64,000 nucleotides of DNA from Enhygromyxa salina (GTDB lineage: Bacteria; Myxococcota_A; Polyangia; Nannocystales; Nannocystaceae). The notes under the pieces were generated by a model. That model made no database searches and had not been told where the DNA came from. It saw nothing but the letters and a program-made list of their open reading frames with translations. The position numbers and the translations under genes are program-made. Below are positions 9,224-20,269 of this stretch, piece after piece (position 1 is the stretch's first letter; every line of letters starts with the position of its first letter). The stretch lies in contig NZ_PVNK01000207.1 of NCBI RefSeq assembly GCF_002994615.1, positions 42,624 to 106,623 on the forward strand, read 5' to 3'.

Positions 9224-9231
9224 CCTGCGGC

Positions 9232-10038
<807 letters not shown>

Positions 10039-10043
10039 GCTCG

Positions 10044-11195
10044 CTATTCTCGGAGCTCGAGGGCGAGCTCTGAGCGCAGCTCGATCTGTGCAAACACGGC
10101 CTCGGACATCCGCGTGACTCCAGCGTAGGTCTGCGTGTCGCTCATGCAGCTCGCGCTCTCGTAGCTGCGCTCGATGACCGCGACCTCCATCTCGCGGTCA
10201 CCGTGGACCGCGAGGATGTTGGGGTTGTACGCGCTCATGGTGTAGGCCTCGCCCTGCCAGTCCGGGTGCGCGCGCCGGGCCAGGACCTTCAGGCCGCGCA
10301 CGCGGGTGATCAGCTCGCCGCCGTTAAACAGCACCTCGACGGGGCGCTCGGACCCGCGTGGGGACAGGGGCACCTCGTCAAACACGTTGGGCCTGGGGGC
10401 GAGCTGCACGGGTTGGGCGATCATCGGTACGAGGGGCTCGGCGTCGAGCAGAGCGTTGAGCTCGGGGAGGCGGGCCTCGAAGGCGCGCCGAGCTCGGGCA
10501 CAGTAGACCCGGGGGGCAGACTCGTAGTCGCCGGGGGCGAGGGCGCGGGCGTCGTAGATCTCGACGCTGCGCTCGACCGCGTCGTCGAAGTCGCGCCAGA
10601 CCAGGACCACGCGGGACTCGTCGTAATCCGAGGGACCCTCCGGGCGCTGAAACTCGACGTTGACGACGCGCTCGGTGTCGCGGTTGACGGCGGGCAGGCC
10701 CTGGCTGGCGAGGCCGAACTCGCAGGGTCCGGCGTAGCCGGTCTCGTCGAGGCTCAGGTGTGGCGGGCCGCTGGGCTCGCCGTAGGTCACGGGCCGCCAC
10801 GGCCCGTCTTCGTCGAGCTCGGGGCGGGGCAGCGGCTCGACGGGCCGCTCGGGGGCCGGCTCGGCCTGGCGATCCGGGGCCGGGACGAGCTCTAGCAGCC
10901 CGGGGTGCAATGCATCGTGTCGCCTCGCGCCGGAATGTTCGCCGAGGGCGCGAAGCCAAAACGCCGCTGTACCGGGCGTACTGGAAGTTTTGGCGACAAA
11001 GCCCTCGGCGAAAAGGCCAAGCGAGGCGGCGCGAGGCATTGCACCCCGGGCTGCTAGCAGGCGATCGTCGAGGGCGCCGTTGAGCGCGGCCTCGTCGTCG
11101 ATCCTGTCGCCCTCGATGGAGCCGCAGGTGCAGGCCAGGGAGTCGCCTGTGACGAGGGCGATCAGGACCAGCTGCAGTCGGGTGCGCGTGCTCAT
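10044..11195 (-). CDS. hypothetical lipoprotein carrying an in-frame repeat element
   Basis: A 383-residue protein with a signal peptide ending in a SLACTC lipobox-like site. Residues after GALDDRLL (from about residue 47) are encoded by a complete copy of the palindromic CTAG-flanked repeat (10892-11057 on the other strand). The element adds exactly 162 bases, or 54 codons, and remains open through both ends, returning to the original frame at ELVPAP. The rest (about residues 100-383) is a globular domain with a few Cys residues and no recognised motif. Because one period of the repeat divides by three and carries no stop in this frame, the gene may still be functional. If so, the protein has a recently acquired, arginine/alanine-rich insert just after its membrane anchor. 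Function unknown. Confidence 0.65.
   Translation of the reverse strand: MSTRTRLQLVLIALVTGDSLACTCGSIEGDRIDDEAALNGALDDRLLAARGAMPRAASLGLFAEGFVAKTSSTPGTAAFWLRALGEHSGARRHDALHPGLLELVPAPDRQAEPAPERPVEPLPRPELDEDGPWRPVTYGEPSGPPHLSLDETGYAGPCEFGLASQGLPAVNRDTERVVNVEFQRPEGPSDYDESRVVLVWRDFDDAVERSVEIYDARALAPGDYESAPRVYCARARRAFEARLPELNALLDAEPLVPMIAQPVQLAPRPNVFDEVPLSPRGSERPVEVLFNGGELITRVRGLKVLARRAHPDWQGEAYTMSAYNPNILAVHGDREMEVAVIERSYESASCMSDTQTYAGVTRMSEAVFAQIELRSELALELRE
10892..11057 (-). mobile_element. CTAG-flanked palindromic element, full copy in a coding region
   Basis: Bounded by CTAG at 10892-10895 and 11054-11057, a 162-bp period. The ends are CAGCCCGGGGTGCAATGC and its approximate inverse. Two arms of about 57 bases, sharing a TTTTCGCCGAGGGC core and ending in CCAAAAC, are inverted about a ~25-base centre. 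It is the reverse complement of the copy at 16441, and by eye the two differ at about four positions. There is no internal transposase gene, so it resembles a MITE (non-autonomous element) with a 4-bp CTAG target duplication. Confidence 0.75.
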
Positions 11196-11506
11196 CGCCG
11201 CGACTACGCACGATCGATGTCGACGATTCCGGACAGGGTCCCAGCCCTGCGGGCCCTCGCTCGCGCGCGACGAGCAGCGGCGCCTGCTGGTCCGTGCGCT
11301 GCGGCGGATCCCCTTGGAGCCGCAGGTCGCGATCGGGCTGCCCTGCACGTGGCCCTGTCGGGCCTGCAGAAGGCGGGGCTGTTGAACCTGGCCCATCGAC
11401 CGTGTGTTCGTCTCGGCACAAAGCGACCGACCAAGCGAGTCATCCGTGAGCACTCGAAGTGGGAGAGCGAGCTGTTCCAGGAGGATGATCGCTGCCATGG
11501 GCTGCT
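11196..11506. other. gap with possible degenerate sigma-factor fragment
   Basis: About 310 bases between two minus-strand genes. On the plus strand, 11249-11340 reads ARDEQRRLLVRALRRIPLE and a short continuation, which resembles the beginning of sigma-70 region 4 of ECF-type factors. The helix-turn-helix that should follow is absent or frameshifted. There is no start codon or complete frame, so this is at best a gene remnant. Nothing else is recognisable. Confidence 0.25.
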
Positions 11507-12808
11507 TCAGCTCTCGGCGTCCTCGCGCGGGGTGAAGCAGACCCGCGCGACGCTGCGGCGTCGGCCGACGCGGGTGACCTCGGCGTCGAAGGCCCCGACC
11601 ACGAGCTTGTCGCCCTGCCGCGGCAAGCGGCCGAGCGTGGCGATGATGTAGCCCCCGATCGTGTCGTGGCTGTCCTCGAGCTCGACGCCGAGCAGGGCGC
11701 TCGCCGCTGGCAGGTCGAGGGCGCCGTCCATGTCGATCACGCCGTCCTCACCCTTCTCGAACGGCTCTTGGAGCTCGTCGCGCTCGTCGTGGAGCGGCCC
11801 GACGATCTCCTCGAGGGCGTCTTCGAGGAACACCATGCCGACCGTCGTGCCGTGCTCGTCCTGGACGATCGCGCCCTGGTGGCCGGTCTGCTGCGAGCCG
11901 ACGATGAAGCGCGACAGGGGCTGGGTGTCGGGCACGAACTGCGTTGGTCGGGCGATGGCCTCGAGCTCGACCTCGCCGCCCGCGAGCAAGGTGTCGAGCA
12001 CGTCCCGGGCGAGCACGATGCCGACGACCTCGTCGAGGTTCTTGTTGCACAGCGGCCAGCGCGAGTGACCCAGCGAGCGCAGGCGCTCGAGGTTGTCCTT
12101 CGTCGGCGCGCTCAGATCGAGGAACGCGACCGAGGTCCGCGGCAACATCACGTGGCGGACCTCGAGCTCGACGAGGTCGAGGATGTTCTCGGCAAAGATC
12201 CGCTGGCGGGCCGAGATGTTCCCGGCCGAGGCCGCCGCGCCGATGATGCCCTTGAGCTCGCGGACGTCGGCGTTGTGCTCACCGTGCCCGCCCGAGACTC
12301 CGACCAGGCGCAGCAAGCCGTTGGACAAGACGTTGACCACGATGATCAGCGGCTTGAACATCATGGTGAAGATCTTGAGCGGCAAGGACAGGCGCAAGGA
12401 GGTCCGCTCGGCCGTGTGGATCGCCCAGATCTTCGGCCACTGCTCGCCGAGCACCATGTGCAGCAAGGTGACGATCGTCAGGGCGAGGCCGAAGGAGACC
12501 ACGTGCAGGGTCGTGCTGCCGTGGGTGTCGATGCCGACGGACTCCGCCCCCAGCTCGATCAGGGCCGCGAACGCGGGCTCGGCGAGGTAGCCGAGGACCA
12601 GGCTCGCGATCGTGATCCCCAGCTGGCAGGCCGAGAGGTACAGATCGAGCTCGTCGATCATGGCCAGCAGCCGCTTGGCCCGCGCGTCGCCCTGCTCGGC
12701 CAGGGCTTGCATGCGCGCGGGACGGGTCTTGACCAGCGCGAACTCGGCGGCCACGAAGATTCCGTTGAGGAACACGAACACCGCAGTCCAGATGAGCTTG
12801 GCGAGCAT
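11507..12808 (-). CDS. CNNM/CorC-HlyC family membrane protein (DUF21-CBS)
   Basis: A 433-residue inner-membrane protein. A DUF21/CNNM transmembrane domain (about residues 1-185) begins with MLAKLIWTAVFVFLNGIFVAAEFALV and contains the ACQLGITIASLVLGYL and HMVLGEQWPK segments conserved in this family. A pair of CBS domains (about 205-325) with an LPRT-containing linker and a C-terminal CorC/HlyC domain (about 350-425, GGYIIATLGRLP) follow. Family members are linked to magnesium or other divalent-cation efflux, although the older haemolysin label persists. ATG 12808 is chosen since the first transmembrane helix then starts at residue 4; an in-frame ATG at 12871 adds 21 basic residues. Confidence 0.9.
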   Translation of the reverse strand: MLAKLIWTAVFVFLNGIFVAAEFALVKTRPARMQALAEQGDARAKRLLAMIDELDLYLSACQLGITIASLVLGYLAEPAFAALIELGAESVGIDTHGSTTLHVVSFGLALTIVTLLHMVLGEQWPKIWAIHTAERTSLRLSLPLKIFTMMFKPLIIVVNVLSNGLLRLVGVSGGHGEHNADVRELKGIIGAAASAGNISARQRIFAENILDLVELEVRHVMLPRTSVAFLDLSAPTKDNLERLRSLGHSRWPLCNKNLDEVVGIVLARDVLDTLLAGGEVELEAIARPTQFVPDTQPLSRFIVGSQQTGHQGAIVQDEHGTTVGMVFLEDALEEIVGPLHDERDELQEPFEKGEDGVIDMDGALDLPAASALLGVELEDSHDTIGGYIIATLGRLPRQGDKLVVGAFDAEVTRVGRRRSVARVCFTPREDAES

Positions 12809-12906
12809 CTCACCATGGGATTTCGCCGATCCGGACCGCAGACTCAAGGGCCGCCGCCACGTCAAGCTCACAGCTGCGCTGGTTGCGCAGCCTGCGAGCG
12901 CGCGCT

Positions 12907-14238
<1,332 letters not shown>

Positions 14239-14639
14239 GGCGCATTCTACGTCGCGCGCCTGATTTGTGCTTGTTCGGGTGGGTGAGAGTGAGCGCATCG
14301 ACTCGAGACACGCTGGACGCCGAGCCGAGCCGCGGGTGGGGGACACTGGCGCGATGCGCTCGAGGACCGTCTCGGCTTCGGGCGATGGGGGGGTCGTGTA
14401 CGCGGCCTACGGTCCCGAGCCCGACCGCCGGGGCGCCGGTTGAGCTCTCGCGCCCGCGGGGTCGTGACCCGACCGACGCGCGGGCCCACCTGGTGGTCAG
14501 TGACGACGGGCGCGTCTAGCAGCCCGGGGTGCTAGGTCATGGACTCTGGCCTCGCGCGGGTCGACGCCGAGCACGACCCGGACCCGAGCCCGGAGATCGG
14601 GCGAGGTCGGCCCGCTCAGGTCGCGACGCTGGCGAAGCC
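14239..14639. other. gap with short CTAG repeat unit and gene debris
   Basis: About 400 bases without a convincing gene. A CTAG-flanked 20-base repeat unit lies at 14516-14535 with the same core as the one at 1527. On the plus strand a frame ending ARAHLVVSDDGRV stops exactly at the TAG of the left CTAG (14517-14519). A second frame starting at ATG 14354 (MRSRTVSASGDGG) dies after about 30 codons. The two may be halves of one frameshifted gene that once ended at this CTAG. Confidence 0.4.
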
Positions 14640-14999
14640 TCAGCGCGTGGCGATGCCGGCCAACGACATCGCTTGCTCGCGCGGGATCTCGCGACCTTCG
14701 CGGAAGAAGTGGACGGGCTTGCCCATCAGCAGCTTGACCTGGCGGCGGAGCGGCAGCTGCCGGAACTCGGCAGCGCCAAACTTCTGCGCCGAGTCGCCCT
14801 CGCCGAACACGACCTCGTCGAAGCCGGGCCCCGGCGCGGCGTCGCGCTCGCGCTCGTGCTCGTGCTCGTGCTCGTGCTCTTCGATGTAGCGGGTCAGAGC
14901 TTGCTCGATCAGCTCCTCGACCGGGCGACCGAGGCGCTCGGCGACCTTGCTGAGGCGAGGCAGGAGCGATGCAGGGACACCAGGCTTGGGGGTCGACAT
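14640..14999 (-). CDS. small ribbon-helix-helix-like protein with His-Glu repeat
   Basis: A 119-residue cytoplasmic protein. The first ~40 residues (SLLPRLSKVAERLGRPVEELIEQALTRYI split around residues 10-38) have the spacing of a CopG/ribbon-helix-helix-like or predicted DNA-binding helix pair. Alternating Glu-His residues (EHEHEHEHERER) form a short charged, potentially metal-binding linker. The C-terminal half (GDSAQKFGAAEFRQLP, then REGREIPREQAMSLAG) is unrecognised. Start ATG 14999 is the only one giving a compact protein. The nearest genes are not in an operon with it. It could be an antitoxin-like regulator, but no toxin partner is adjacent. Confidence 0.6.
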   Translation of the reverse strand: MSTPKPGVPASLLPRLSKVAERLGRPVEELIEQALTRYIEEHEHEHEHERERDAAPGPGFDEVVFGEGDSAQKFGAAEFRQLPLRRQVKLLMGKPVHFFREGREIPREQAMSLAGIATR

Positions 15000-15320
15000 G
15001 GTCCGCAGGATACACGATTCGCGCCCCCGGCGCGTCACGAAGATCGGGGGATGAGTCCGGACCCGACGAGGTCTGACTCCGGGACCGAAGGCGGCGGGAC
15101 GATCGGTCCGCCGCCCTGAGTCGCCAAGCGATGCTCGCTCGAATTGGTGGCCCGGAATCGGGCCACTTTGCATTGGGCAGGATAAGTGGCCCGGAATCGG
15201 GCCACCTCCCTATTGAACAGGTGGCCCAGAATCGGGCCACTTTAAAACACGACACCATCTAATTGACATTCAAACCCTCACCCCTCACAGTGCGCTCGAT
15301 ATCAGTGAAGGCCGAACCGA
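15000..15320. other. intergenic region upstream of the Rpn-like gene
   Basis: About 320 bases of clearly lower GC toward the right end. They hold three near-identical hairpins (15147-15240, listed separately) and then an A/T-rich stretch around 15240-15275 that could contain the promoter of the gene at 15321. No protein-coding frame is convincing: an apparent minus-strand frame across the hairpins merely translates the repeats. Confidence 0.5.
15147..15240. repeat. array of three 20-base hairpins
   Basis: Three copies of GTGGCCCGGAATCGGGCCAC at 15147-15166, 15186-15205 and 15221-15240 (the last has one A change in the left arm). Each is an 8-bp perfect stem with a GAAT loop. Starts are 39 and 35 bases apart and the intervening sequences are unrelated. 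They lie 80 bases upstream of the Rpn-like gene. They could be binding sites, REP-like elements or transcript-end structures. Confidence 0.8.
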
Positions 15321-16265
15321 ATGCCCGGTAAAACCCATCAGAACATCAGGCGACTGTTCCGCAAGTTTCCCGACAGGGTCCTCGCATACGCCCGCGAGGC
15401 CGGCGCTCGCCTCGAACTCGACCACGACCTCATCCATGAAATCTCGGGCGAATTCGACGATCCTCTCGGCTCGAGCGAGCCCGTGCGGGCAGATCTGGTC
15501 ATTGTCGGTCGCAATGAAGGGCGGCCCGAGGGCGCAATCGTCCTCGAAATTCAAAAAGACAAGGATCCGAACAAAGCCTGGACCATGATCCTCTACCGCG
15601 CCGCGGTCCGGCGCCTCTTGAAGTGCCCCGCCTGGAACCTGGTGTTCAGCCCCGACCCCGAAGTCCTCCGTTGGGTGCGCGAAGATTTGTTTCAACTCGA
15701 GCCCGAGTTGACCCCGTTCGTAATTACGCCCGAAATGATCCCGGCAATTATCGACCTCGAAAGTGCGCTTGCCGACATTCCCGCCGCGGTGCTGGGCGTG
15801 GTCATGCATGGCGGCGACCCCGAAGCCGTGGTATCAGCAGCAGTGACCCTCCAGGCGCTGTTCTCGATCCGGCCGTCTGATTTGGGCAACTACCTTCAGC
15901 TCGTGAGCGCGAGCATCAGCGAGGAAGTCATGCAACAAGCCCGAAGCCACCTATCCGAAGAAGACGACGAGGAGCTGTCCGAGTGGGAGCGACGCAGCGG
16001 GGCGTTCACCAAGGGGCTCCGCGAGGGCCGCGAGGCCGGCCAGCGTGAAGGTCGGCGCGAAGGCCGCGAAGAAGGCCGCGAAGAAGGCCAGCGCGACGCC
16101 CTTCGGGCCGTCCTCGCAAACATCCTGGAGGCACGCGGCATCGGACTCGACGAGCTCACGCGCACCCGCATCCATGCCTGCGAGTCCCTCGAAGATCTGA
16201 AGGCGCTCGTCGTCCGCGCCAGCACCATCACCACGCTCGATCAGCTCTTCGTCACCCCGAACTGA
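15321..16265 (+). CDS. Rpn/YhgA-like PD-(D/E)XK nuclease-family protein
   Basis: A 314-residue protein of the Rpn (recombination-promoting nuclease)/YhgA-like transposase-related group. The N-terminal half contains the nuclease-type core: an Asp in VRADLVIV and, one strand later, the acidic motif AIVLEIQKDKD. The C-terminal region has charged repeats of the GREGREEGREEGQRD kind (about residues 235-260), a hallmark of these proteins. Members cleave or nick DNA and are frequently spread by horizontal transfer. Base composition is less GC-rich than the neighbours, supporting recent acquisition. A GAAGG site lies just upstream of ATG 15321. Three hairpins precede it and a 12-bp tandem repeat follows its stop. 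Confidence 0.8.
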   Translation: MPGKTHQNIRRLFRKFPDRVLAYAREAGARLELDHDLIHEISGEFDDPLGSSEPVRADLVIVGRNEGRPEGAIVLEIQKDKDPNKAWTMILYRAAVRRLLKCPAWNLVFSPDPEVLRWVREDLFQLEPELTPFVITPEMIPAIIDLESALADIPAAVLGVVMHGGDPEAVVSAAVTLQALFSIRPSDLGNYLQLVSASISEEVMQQARSHLSEEDDEELSEWERRSGAFTKGLREGREAGQREGRREGREEGREEGQRDALRAVLANILEARGIGLDELTRTRIHACESLEDLKALVVRASTITTLDQLFVTPN

Positions 16266-16267
16266 GC

Positions 16268-16303
16268 GCCGCTCAGCCCGCCGCTCAGCCCGCCGCTCAG
16301 CCC
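16268..16303. repeat. three tandem 12-bp units
   Basis: Three head-to-tail copies of GCCGCTCAGCCC immediately after the stop codon of the Rpn-like gene. Probably a simple tandem duplication; no function is evident. Confidence 0.8.
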
Positions 16304-16440
16304 GTGGGGCTGGGGTTGATCACCGCCGTGCCGACGCCGCCGAGCTACGCATCGCTCGCCCGTCATCGTGTCGGCCCCGGACCACAGACCGATGTGGGCG
16401 ACCGAAGCCAACTGGCATGGCGAGGTCATGCTGCGGGCTG

Positions 16441-16606
16441 CTAGCAGCCCGGGGTGCAATGCCTCGCGCCGCCTCGCTTGGCCTTTTCGCCGAGGGCTTT
16501 GTCGCCAAAACTTGTAGTACGCCCGGTACAGCGGCGTTTTGGCTTCGCGCCCTCGGCGAAAATTCCGGCGCGAGGCGACACGATGCATTGCACCCCGGAC
16601 TGCTAG
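16441..16606 (+). mobile_element. CTAG-flanked palindromic element, full intergenic copy
   Basis: Bounded by CTAG at 16441-16444 and 16603-16606, again a 162-bp period. It is the inverse of the copy at 10892 and by eye about 98 percent identical to it, implying recent spread. The long imperfect inverted repeat would fold into a stable hairpin in RNA or single-stranded DNA. It lies 21 bases downstream of the mfd stop. The sequence just left of it (GGGCTG) resembles the end of another unit. Confidence 0.75.
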
Positions 16607-16627
16607 GAGGCGCGGGGAGGCGCGGGG

Positions 16628-19600
16628 CTACGAGTCCGGCGTGATCGCGGCGTCGAGCCGCGCGAAGGTCACGAGCTCGGCGAGCACGCCCTCGCAGACC
16701 TCGAGCTGGCGCGAGCAGTCCTTGCCCGTGCGGTTGGGGATCGTCGCCACGATGCGCTCGCCACCGCTGGCCAGGCGCACGCGCCCGTCGGTCGCGTCGG
16801 ACAGGCCCACGGCCACGTCCACAGCGAGCGGCGTCTCGGGCCCGAGGCGGATCGACAAGCGCATCCCGACGAGCTCGAGGCTCAGCGCGCGCAGCCGCCG
16901 CCCGTAGCTCTTGCACGCCATCATCAGGCCGAAGTGCGTGGCCTCGACCGGGAGCTCGCCGTAGCGATCGTGGAGCTCGGTCATGACCTCGCGGACCTCG
17001 TCGGCGTCGCGCGCCGTGCTCAGGCGGCGATAGAAGTCCAGGCGCTGGCCGACGTCCTCGACGTAGGTGTCGGGCAAAAACGCAGGCACGTCGAAGACCA
17101 GCTCGGGGTCGGTCTCGCGCAGGATCGGGTCGCCGCGCAGCTCGGCCACGGCCTCGCCGAGGATCCGCGCGTAGGCCTCGAAGCCGATCGCCTGGATGCT
17201 GCCGCTTTGCCTGCGCCCGAGCAGATCCCCGGCCCCGCGGATCTCCAGGTCCTGGCTCGCGACGTTGAAGCCCGAGCCGAGCTCCGAGTTGCGCTGGATC
17301 GCCTCGAGTCGGCGCCGCCCGTCGTCCGAGAGCCGCTCGAGCGAGTTGACCATCAAGTAGCAGTAGGCCCGCAGCTTCGACCGACCGATGCGACCGCGGA
17401 GCTGGTAGAGCTGCCCGAGCCCGAACTGATCGGCGCGCGCGATGAACATGGTGTTGGCGCGGGGGATGTCGAGGCCGCTCTCGATGATCGTCGTCGAGAC
17501 CAGGACGTCGGCCCGATGCTCGACGAAGTCGACCATGGTCTGCTCGAGCATGTCCGGCGGCATCTGCCCGTGGGCGACGATGACCCGGGCTTCGGGGCAC
17601 AGCTCGCGGATCCGCACGGCGTGCTCTTCGATGCCCATGACCCGCGGCACCACGTAGAAGATCTGGCCACCGCGCGCGAGCTCGCGGCGGATGCCCTCGT
17701 CGAGGACCACGTCGCTGTGGCGGGTCAGGTAGGTCCGGATCGCCAGACGATCGACCGGCGCGGTCGTGATCATGCTGATCTCGCGCAGCCCGAGCAGCGA
17801 CATGTGCAGGGTCCGGGGGATCGGCGTGGCCGTCAGCGTGAGCACGTCGACCGAGGTCTTGAGCTGCTTGAAGCGCTCCTTTTGCTTGACCCCGAAGCGC
17901 TGCTCCTCGTCGATCACGACCAGGCCCAGGTCCTTGAAGCGGACGTCGCGCCCGAGCAGGCGGTGGGTGCCGACGACGACGTCGATGTCGCCCGCGCGCA
18001 GCAGCTTGATGGTCTGCTTGCGCTCGGCCGTCGACGCGAAGCGGTTGAGCACGCCCACGCGGAGCGGGAAGGCCTCCATGCGCTCGGAGAAGGTCAGGAA
18101 GTGCTGCTGGACCAGGACCGTGGTCGGGGCCAAGACCGCGACCTGTTTGCCCGAGGCCGCGACCCGAAACGCGGCCCGCAGCGCGACCTCGGTCTTGCCG
18201 AAGCCGACGTCGCCGCAGACCAGGCGATCCATCGGTTGGGGGCTGGACAGGTCGCCCTGGACGGCGTCGATCGCGTCGGCCTGATCGGGGGTCTCTTCGA
18301 AGGGGAAGGTCTGCTCGAACTCGGCGAACATCTCGTCGGTCGGCGGGTACGCGTGGCCGCTGAGGGCCTCGCGCTGGGCGTAGATCTGGAGCAGCTCCTC
18401 GGCCATCTGGCGGACGTCTGCGCGGATCTTGCTCGCCTTCTTCTCGAAGGTCTGACCGCCCATCTTGTCGAGCTTGGGCGGCTTGGCGTCGGCCGCGACG
18501 AAGCGCTCGATCTCGCCGATGCGGTGGACCGGCAGGTAGAGCTTGTCCTTGCCCGCGTACTCGACGATCACGAAGTCGCCCGGGACCCCATGAATCGCGA
18601 GCTTGGTCAGGCCGATGTAGCGGCCGACGCCGTGCAAGAGGTGGACGACGTAGTCGGCGACGTTGAGCTGCGCGAGCGAGGCCAGGCCCGCGCCGCGCTT
18701 GCGTCGGCGTTGCTTGCGACGCGCGACCGAGCCGAAGATCTCGGACTCGGACACGACCAGGAGGCGGTCGGCCTCGCTCGCAAAGCCCTCGGACAGCGAG
18801 CCCGGGAGCACGCGGACCCGCAGCCGGGGCAGCCCGAGCCCGCCGAGCTCGCGCAGCGGCCCGCGCTCGCTCGCGGCCTCGGGCAGCTCGAGGCTGAGGC
18901 CGTAGCCGCGCAGCATCGCCGTGAGGCGCTCGGCGTGGGTCAGGTTGGGGGCGACCAGGATCACGTCCCACGGGTCGCGATCGGCCGCGTCGAGCTGCCC
19001 GTCGAGGACCGCGTGATCGTGGACCCCGAGCTTGCGGATGTGCTCGACGACCGGCCGCAGCAGCTCGCCGCCTTTTTGCCCGCGCGCGGCCTCGAGCTTG
19101 GTCTTGAGCTCGAGGTTGTGGCCGAGCTCGATCCGCAGGAGCTTGCGCGACAGCTGCTTGGTCGCGGCCTTCGCCTCGGGGTCGTAGAGGTCGAGGCGCT
19201 GGCCGACGACGGCGGTCTCGCGCACGCGGGCGCGCAGCTGCTCACGGGTGACGAAGAACTGGTCCGGGGCGGCGACGAGGTGCTTGGCCTCGATCGCGCG
19301 CCGATGCTCGAACTCGATCTCGTCGAGCATCCGCTCGCCGAGGCCGATCAGCGCCTCGGGCTCGTCGAGGTACCAGCGGGTGTCGGCGGGCAGGTGGTCC
19401 CACAGCGGGTCGAGGCGCTCGTGAAAGATCGGGGTCAGCGCGTCGACGCCGAAGAAGTCGACGCCAGCTTGGAGGTTCTCGATCACCTGCCGCGTCTTGC
19501 TGGTCGGGACCTCGATCTGGTCGCCGAGCTCGAGCACCGCGAGCCGGAGGTCGCGCGCGCCGGTTGCGATGGTCTCGCGGACCGGGTGGACGCGCAGGGA

Positions 19601-20269
19601 TCGGACCTCTCGCAGGCTGCGCTGGCTGTCGGGGTCGAACATGCGGATGCGCTCGATCTCGTCGCCCCACCACTCGAGCCGGGCGGGGAAGCGCTCGATC
19701 GGCACCCACACGTCCATGATCCCGCCGCGGATAGCGAAGCTGCCCGGATCGCCGACGAGGTCGACGCGCTCGTAGCCGGCCGCGAGCAAGAACGCCGCCG
19801 CCTCCTCGCGCCCGAGCTCGCCCTCGGTCCGCCACTGGCGGCACAAGCTGGCGAAGCCCGCGGCGGGGATGGTCTTGCGCAGCGCGCTGCGCAAGCTCGT
19901 GATGATGAGCTCGGCCTCGCCCGCGCGGAGCCGCTCGAGCGCGGCGAGCCGGCCCCCGACCGCGCGCGGATCGGGCGAGACGTCGCCGTAGGGGGAGACG
20001 TCGATCTCGGGGATCAGCAAGATCCGCGAGCTCTGGTCGAGCTCGGCGGGCGAGACCCCAGCGAAGAAGCCGACGTCGGCGGCGACCTGTCGCGCGCTCG
20101 CGTCGTCGGCCGCGAGGTAGCAAAGCGGCGCGTCGGTGTCGGGGTCGGCCATCGCCCGGGCCAGGAGCAGGCCGCGGTAGCCGCCCTCGGCCCCGAGCAC
20201 GCGGGTGCGCCGACCCGAGCGGAGGGCAGACAGGATCGGCGCGATGGCCTCGATCGCTTGGTGAGCCAT
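16628..20269 (-). CDS. mfd: transcription-repair coupling factor Mfd
   Basis: A 1213-residue superfamily 2 translocase that removes RNA polymerase stalled at DNA lesions and recruits UvrA. The N-terminal third is the UvrB-homology module. A CarD-like RNA-polymerase-interacting domain begins near residue 535 (VADYVVHLLHGVGRYIG). The helicase core has Walker A GDVGFGKTE (about residue 683), DEEQ (about 783) and later LVSTTIIESGLDIPRAN and QLYQLRGRIGRS, the translocation and RecG-like motifs. The C-terminal D7 domain ends the protein. ATG 20269 is chosen; the frame continues upstream without a better start. It is divergent from the crotonase gene at 20368. Confidence 0.97.
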   Translation of the reverse strand: MAHQAIEAIAPILSALRSGRRTRVLGAEGGYRGLLLARAMADPDTDAPLCYLAADDASARQVAADVGFFAGVSPAELDQSSRILLIPEIDVSPYGDVSPDPRAVGGRLAALERLRAGEAELIITSLRSALRKTIPAAGFASLCRQWRTEGELGREEAAAFLLAAGYERVDLVGDPGSFAIRGGIMDVWVPIERFPARLEWWGDEIERIRMFDPDSQRSLREVRSLRVHPVRETIATGARDLRLAVLELGDQIEVPTSKTRQVIENLQAGVDFFGVDALTPIFHERLDPLWDHLPADTRWYLDEPEALIGLGERMLDEIEFEHRRAIEAKHLVAAPDQFFVTREQLRARVRETAVVGQRLDLYDPEAKAATKQLSRKLLRIELGHNLELKTKLEAARGQKGGELLRPVVEHIRKLGVHDHAVLDGQLDAADRDPWDVILVAPNLTHAERLTAMLRGYGLSLELPEAASERGPLRELGGLGLPRLRVRVLPGSLSEGFASEADRLLVVSESEIFGSVARRKQRRRKRGAGLASLAQLNVADYVVHLLHGVGRYIGLTKLAIHGVPGDFVIVEYAGKDKLYLPVHRIGEIERFVAADAKPPKLDKMGGQTFEKKASKIRADVRQMAEELLQIYAQREALSGHAYPPTDEMFAEFEQTFPFEETPDQADAIDAVQGDLSSPQPMDRLVCGDVGFGKTEVALRAAFRVAASGKQVAVLAPTTVLVQQHFLTFSERMEAFPLRVGVLNRFASTAERKQTIKLLRAGDIDVVVGTHRLLGRDVRFKDLGLVVIDEEQRFGVKQKERFKQLKTSVDVLTLTATPIPRTLHMSLLGLREISMITTAPVDRLAIRTYLTRHSDVVLDEGIRRELARGGQIFYVVPRVMGIEEHAVRIRELCPEARVIVAHGQMPPDMLEQTMVDFVEHRADVLVSTTIIESGLDIPRANTMFIARADQFGLGQLYQLRGRIGRSKLRAYCYLMVNSLERLSDDGRRRLEAIQRNSELGSGFNVASQDLEIRGAGDLLGRRQSGSIQAIGFEAYARILGEAVAELRGDPILRETDPELVFDVPAFLPDTYVEDVGQRLDFYRRLSTARDADEVREVMTELHDRYGELPVEATHFGLMMACKSYGRRLRALSLELVGMRLSIRLGPETPLAVDVAVGLSDATDGRVRLASGGERIVATIPNRTGKDCSRQLEVCEGVLAELVTFARLDAAITPDS

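Noticed and set aside
15147..15240. CRISPR-like array
   Set aside because: Only three 20-base repeats with gaps of 15-19 bases, and no cas gene nearby; hairpins with GAAT loops instead.
16441..16606. Element as an intrinsic terminator
   Set aside because: The hairpin lacks a following T tract and the same sequence occurs inside a coding region, so a repeat family explains it better.
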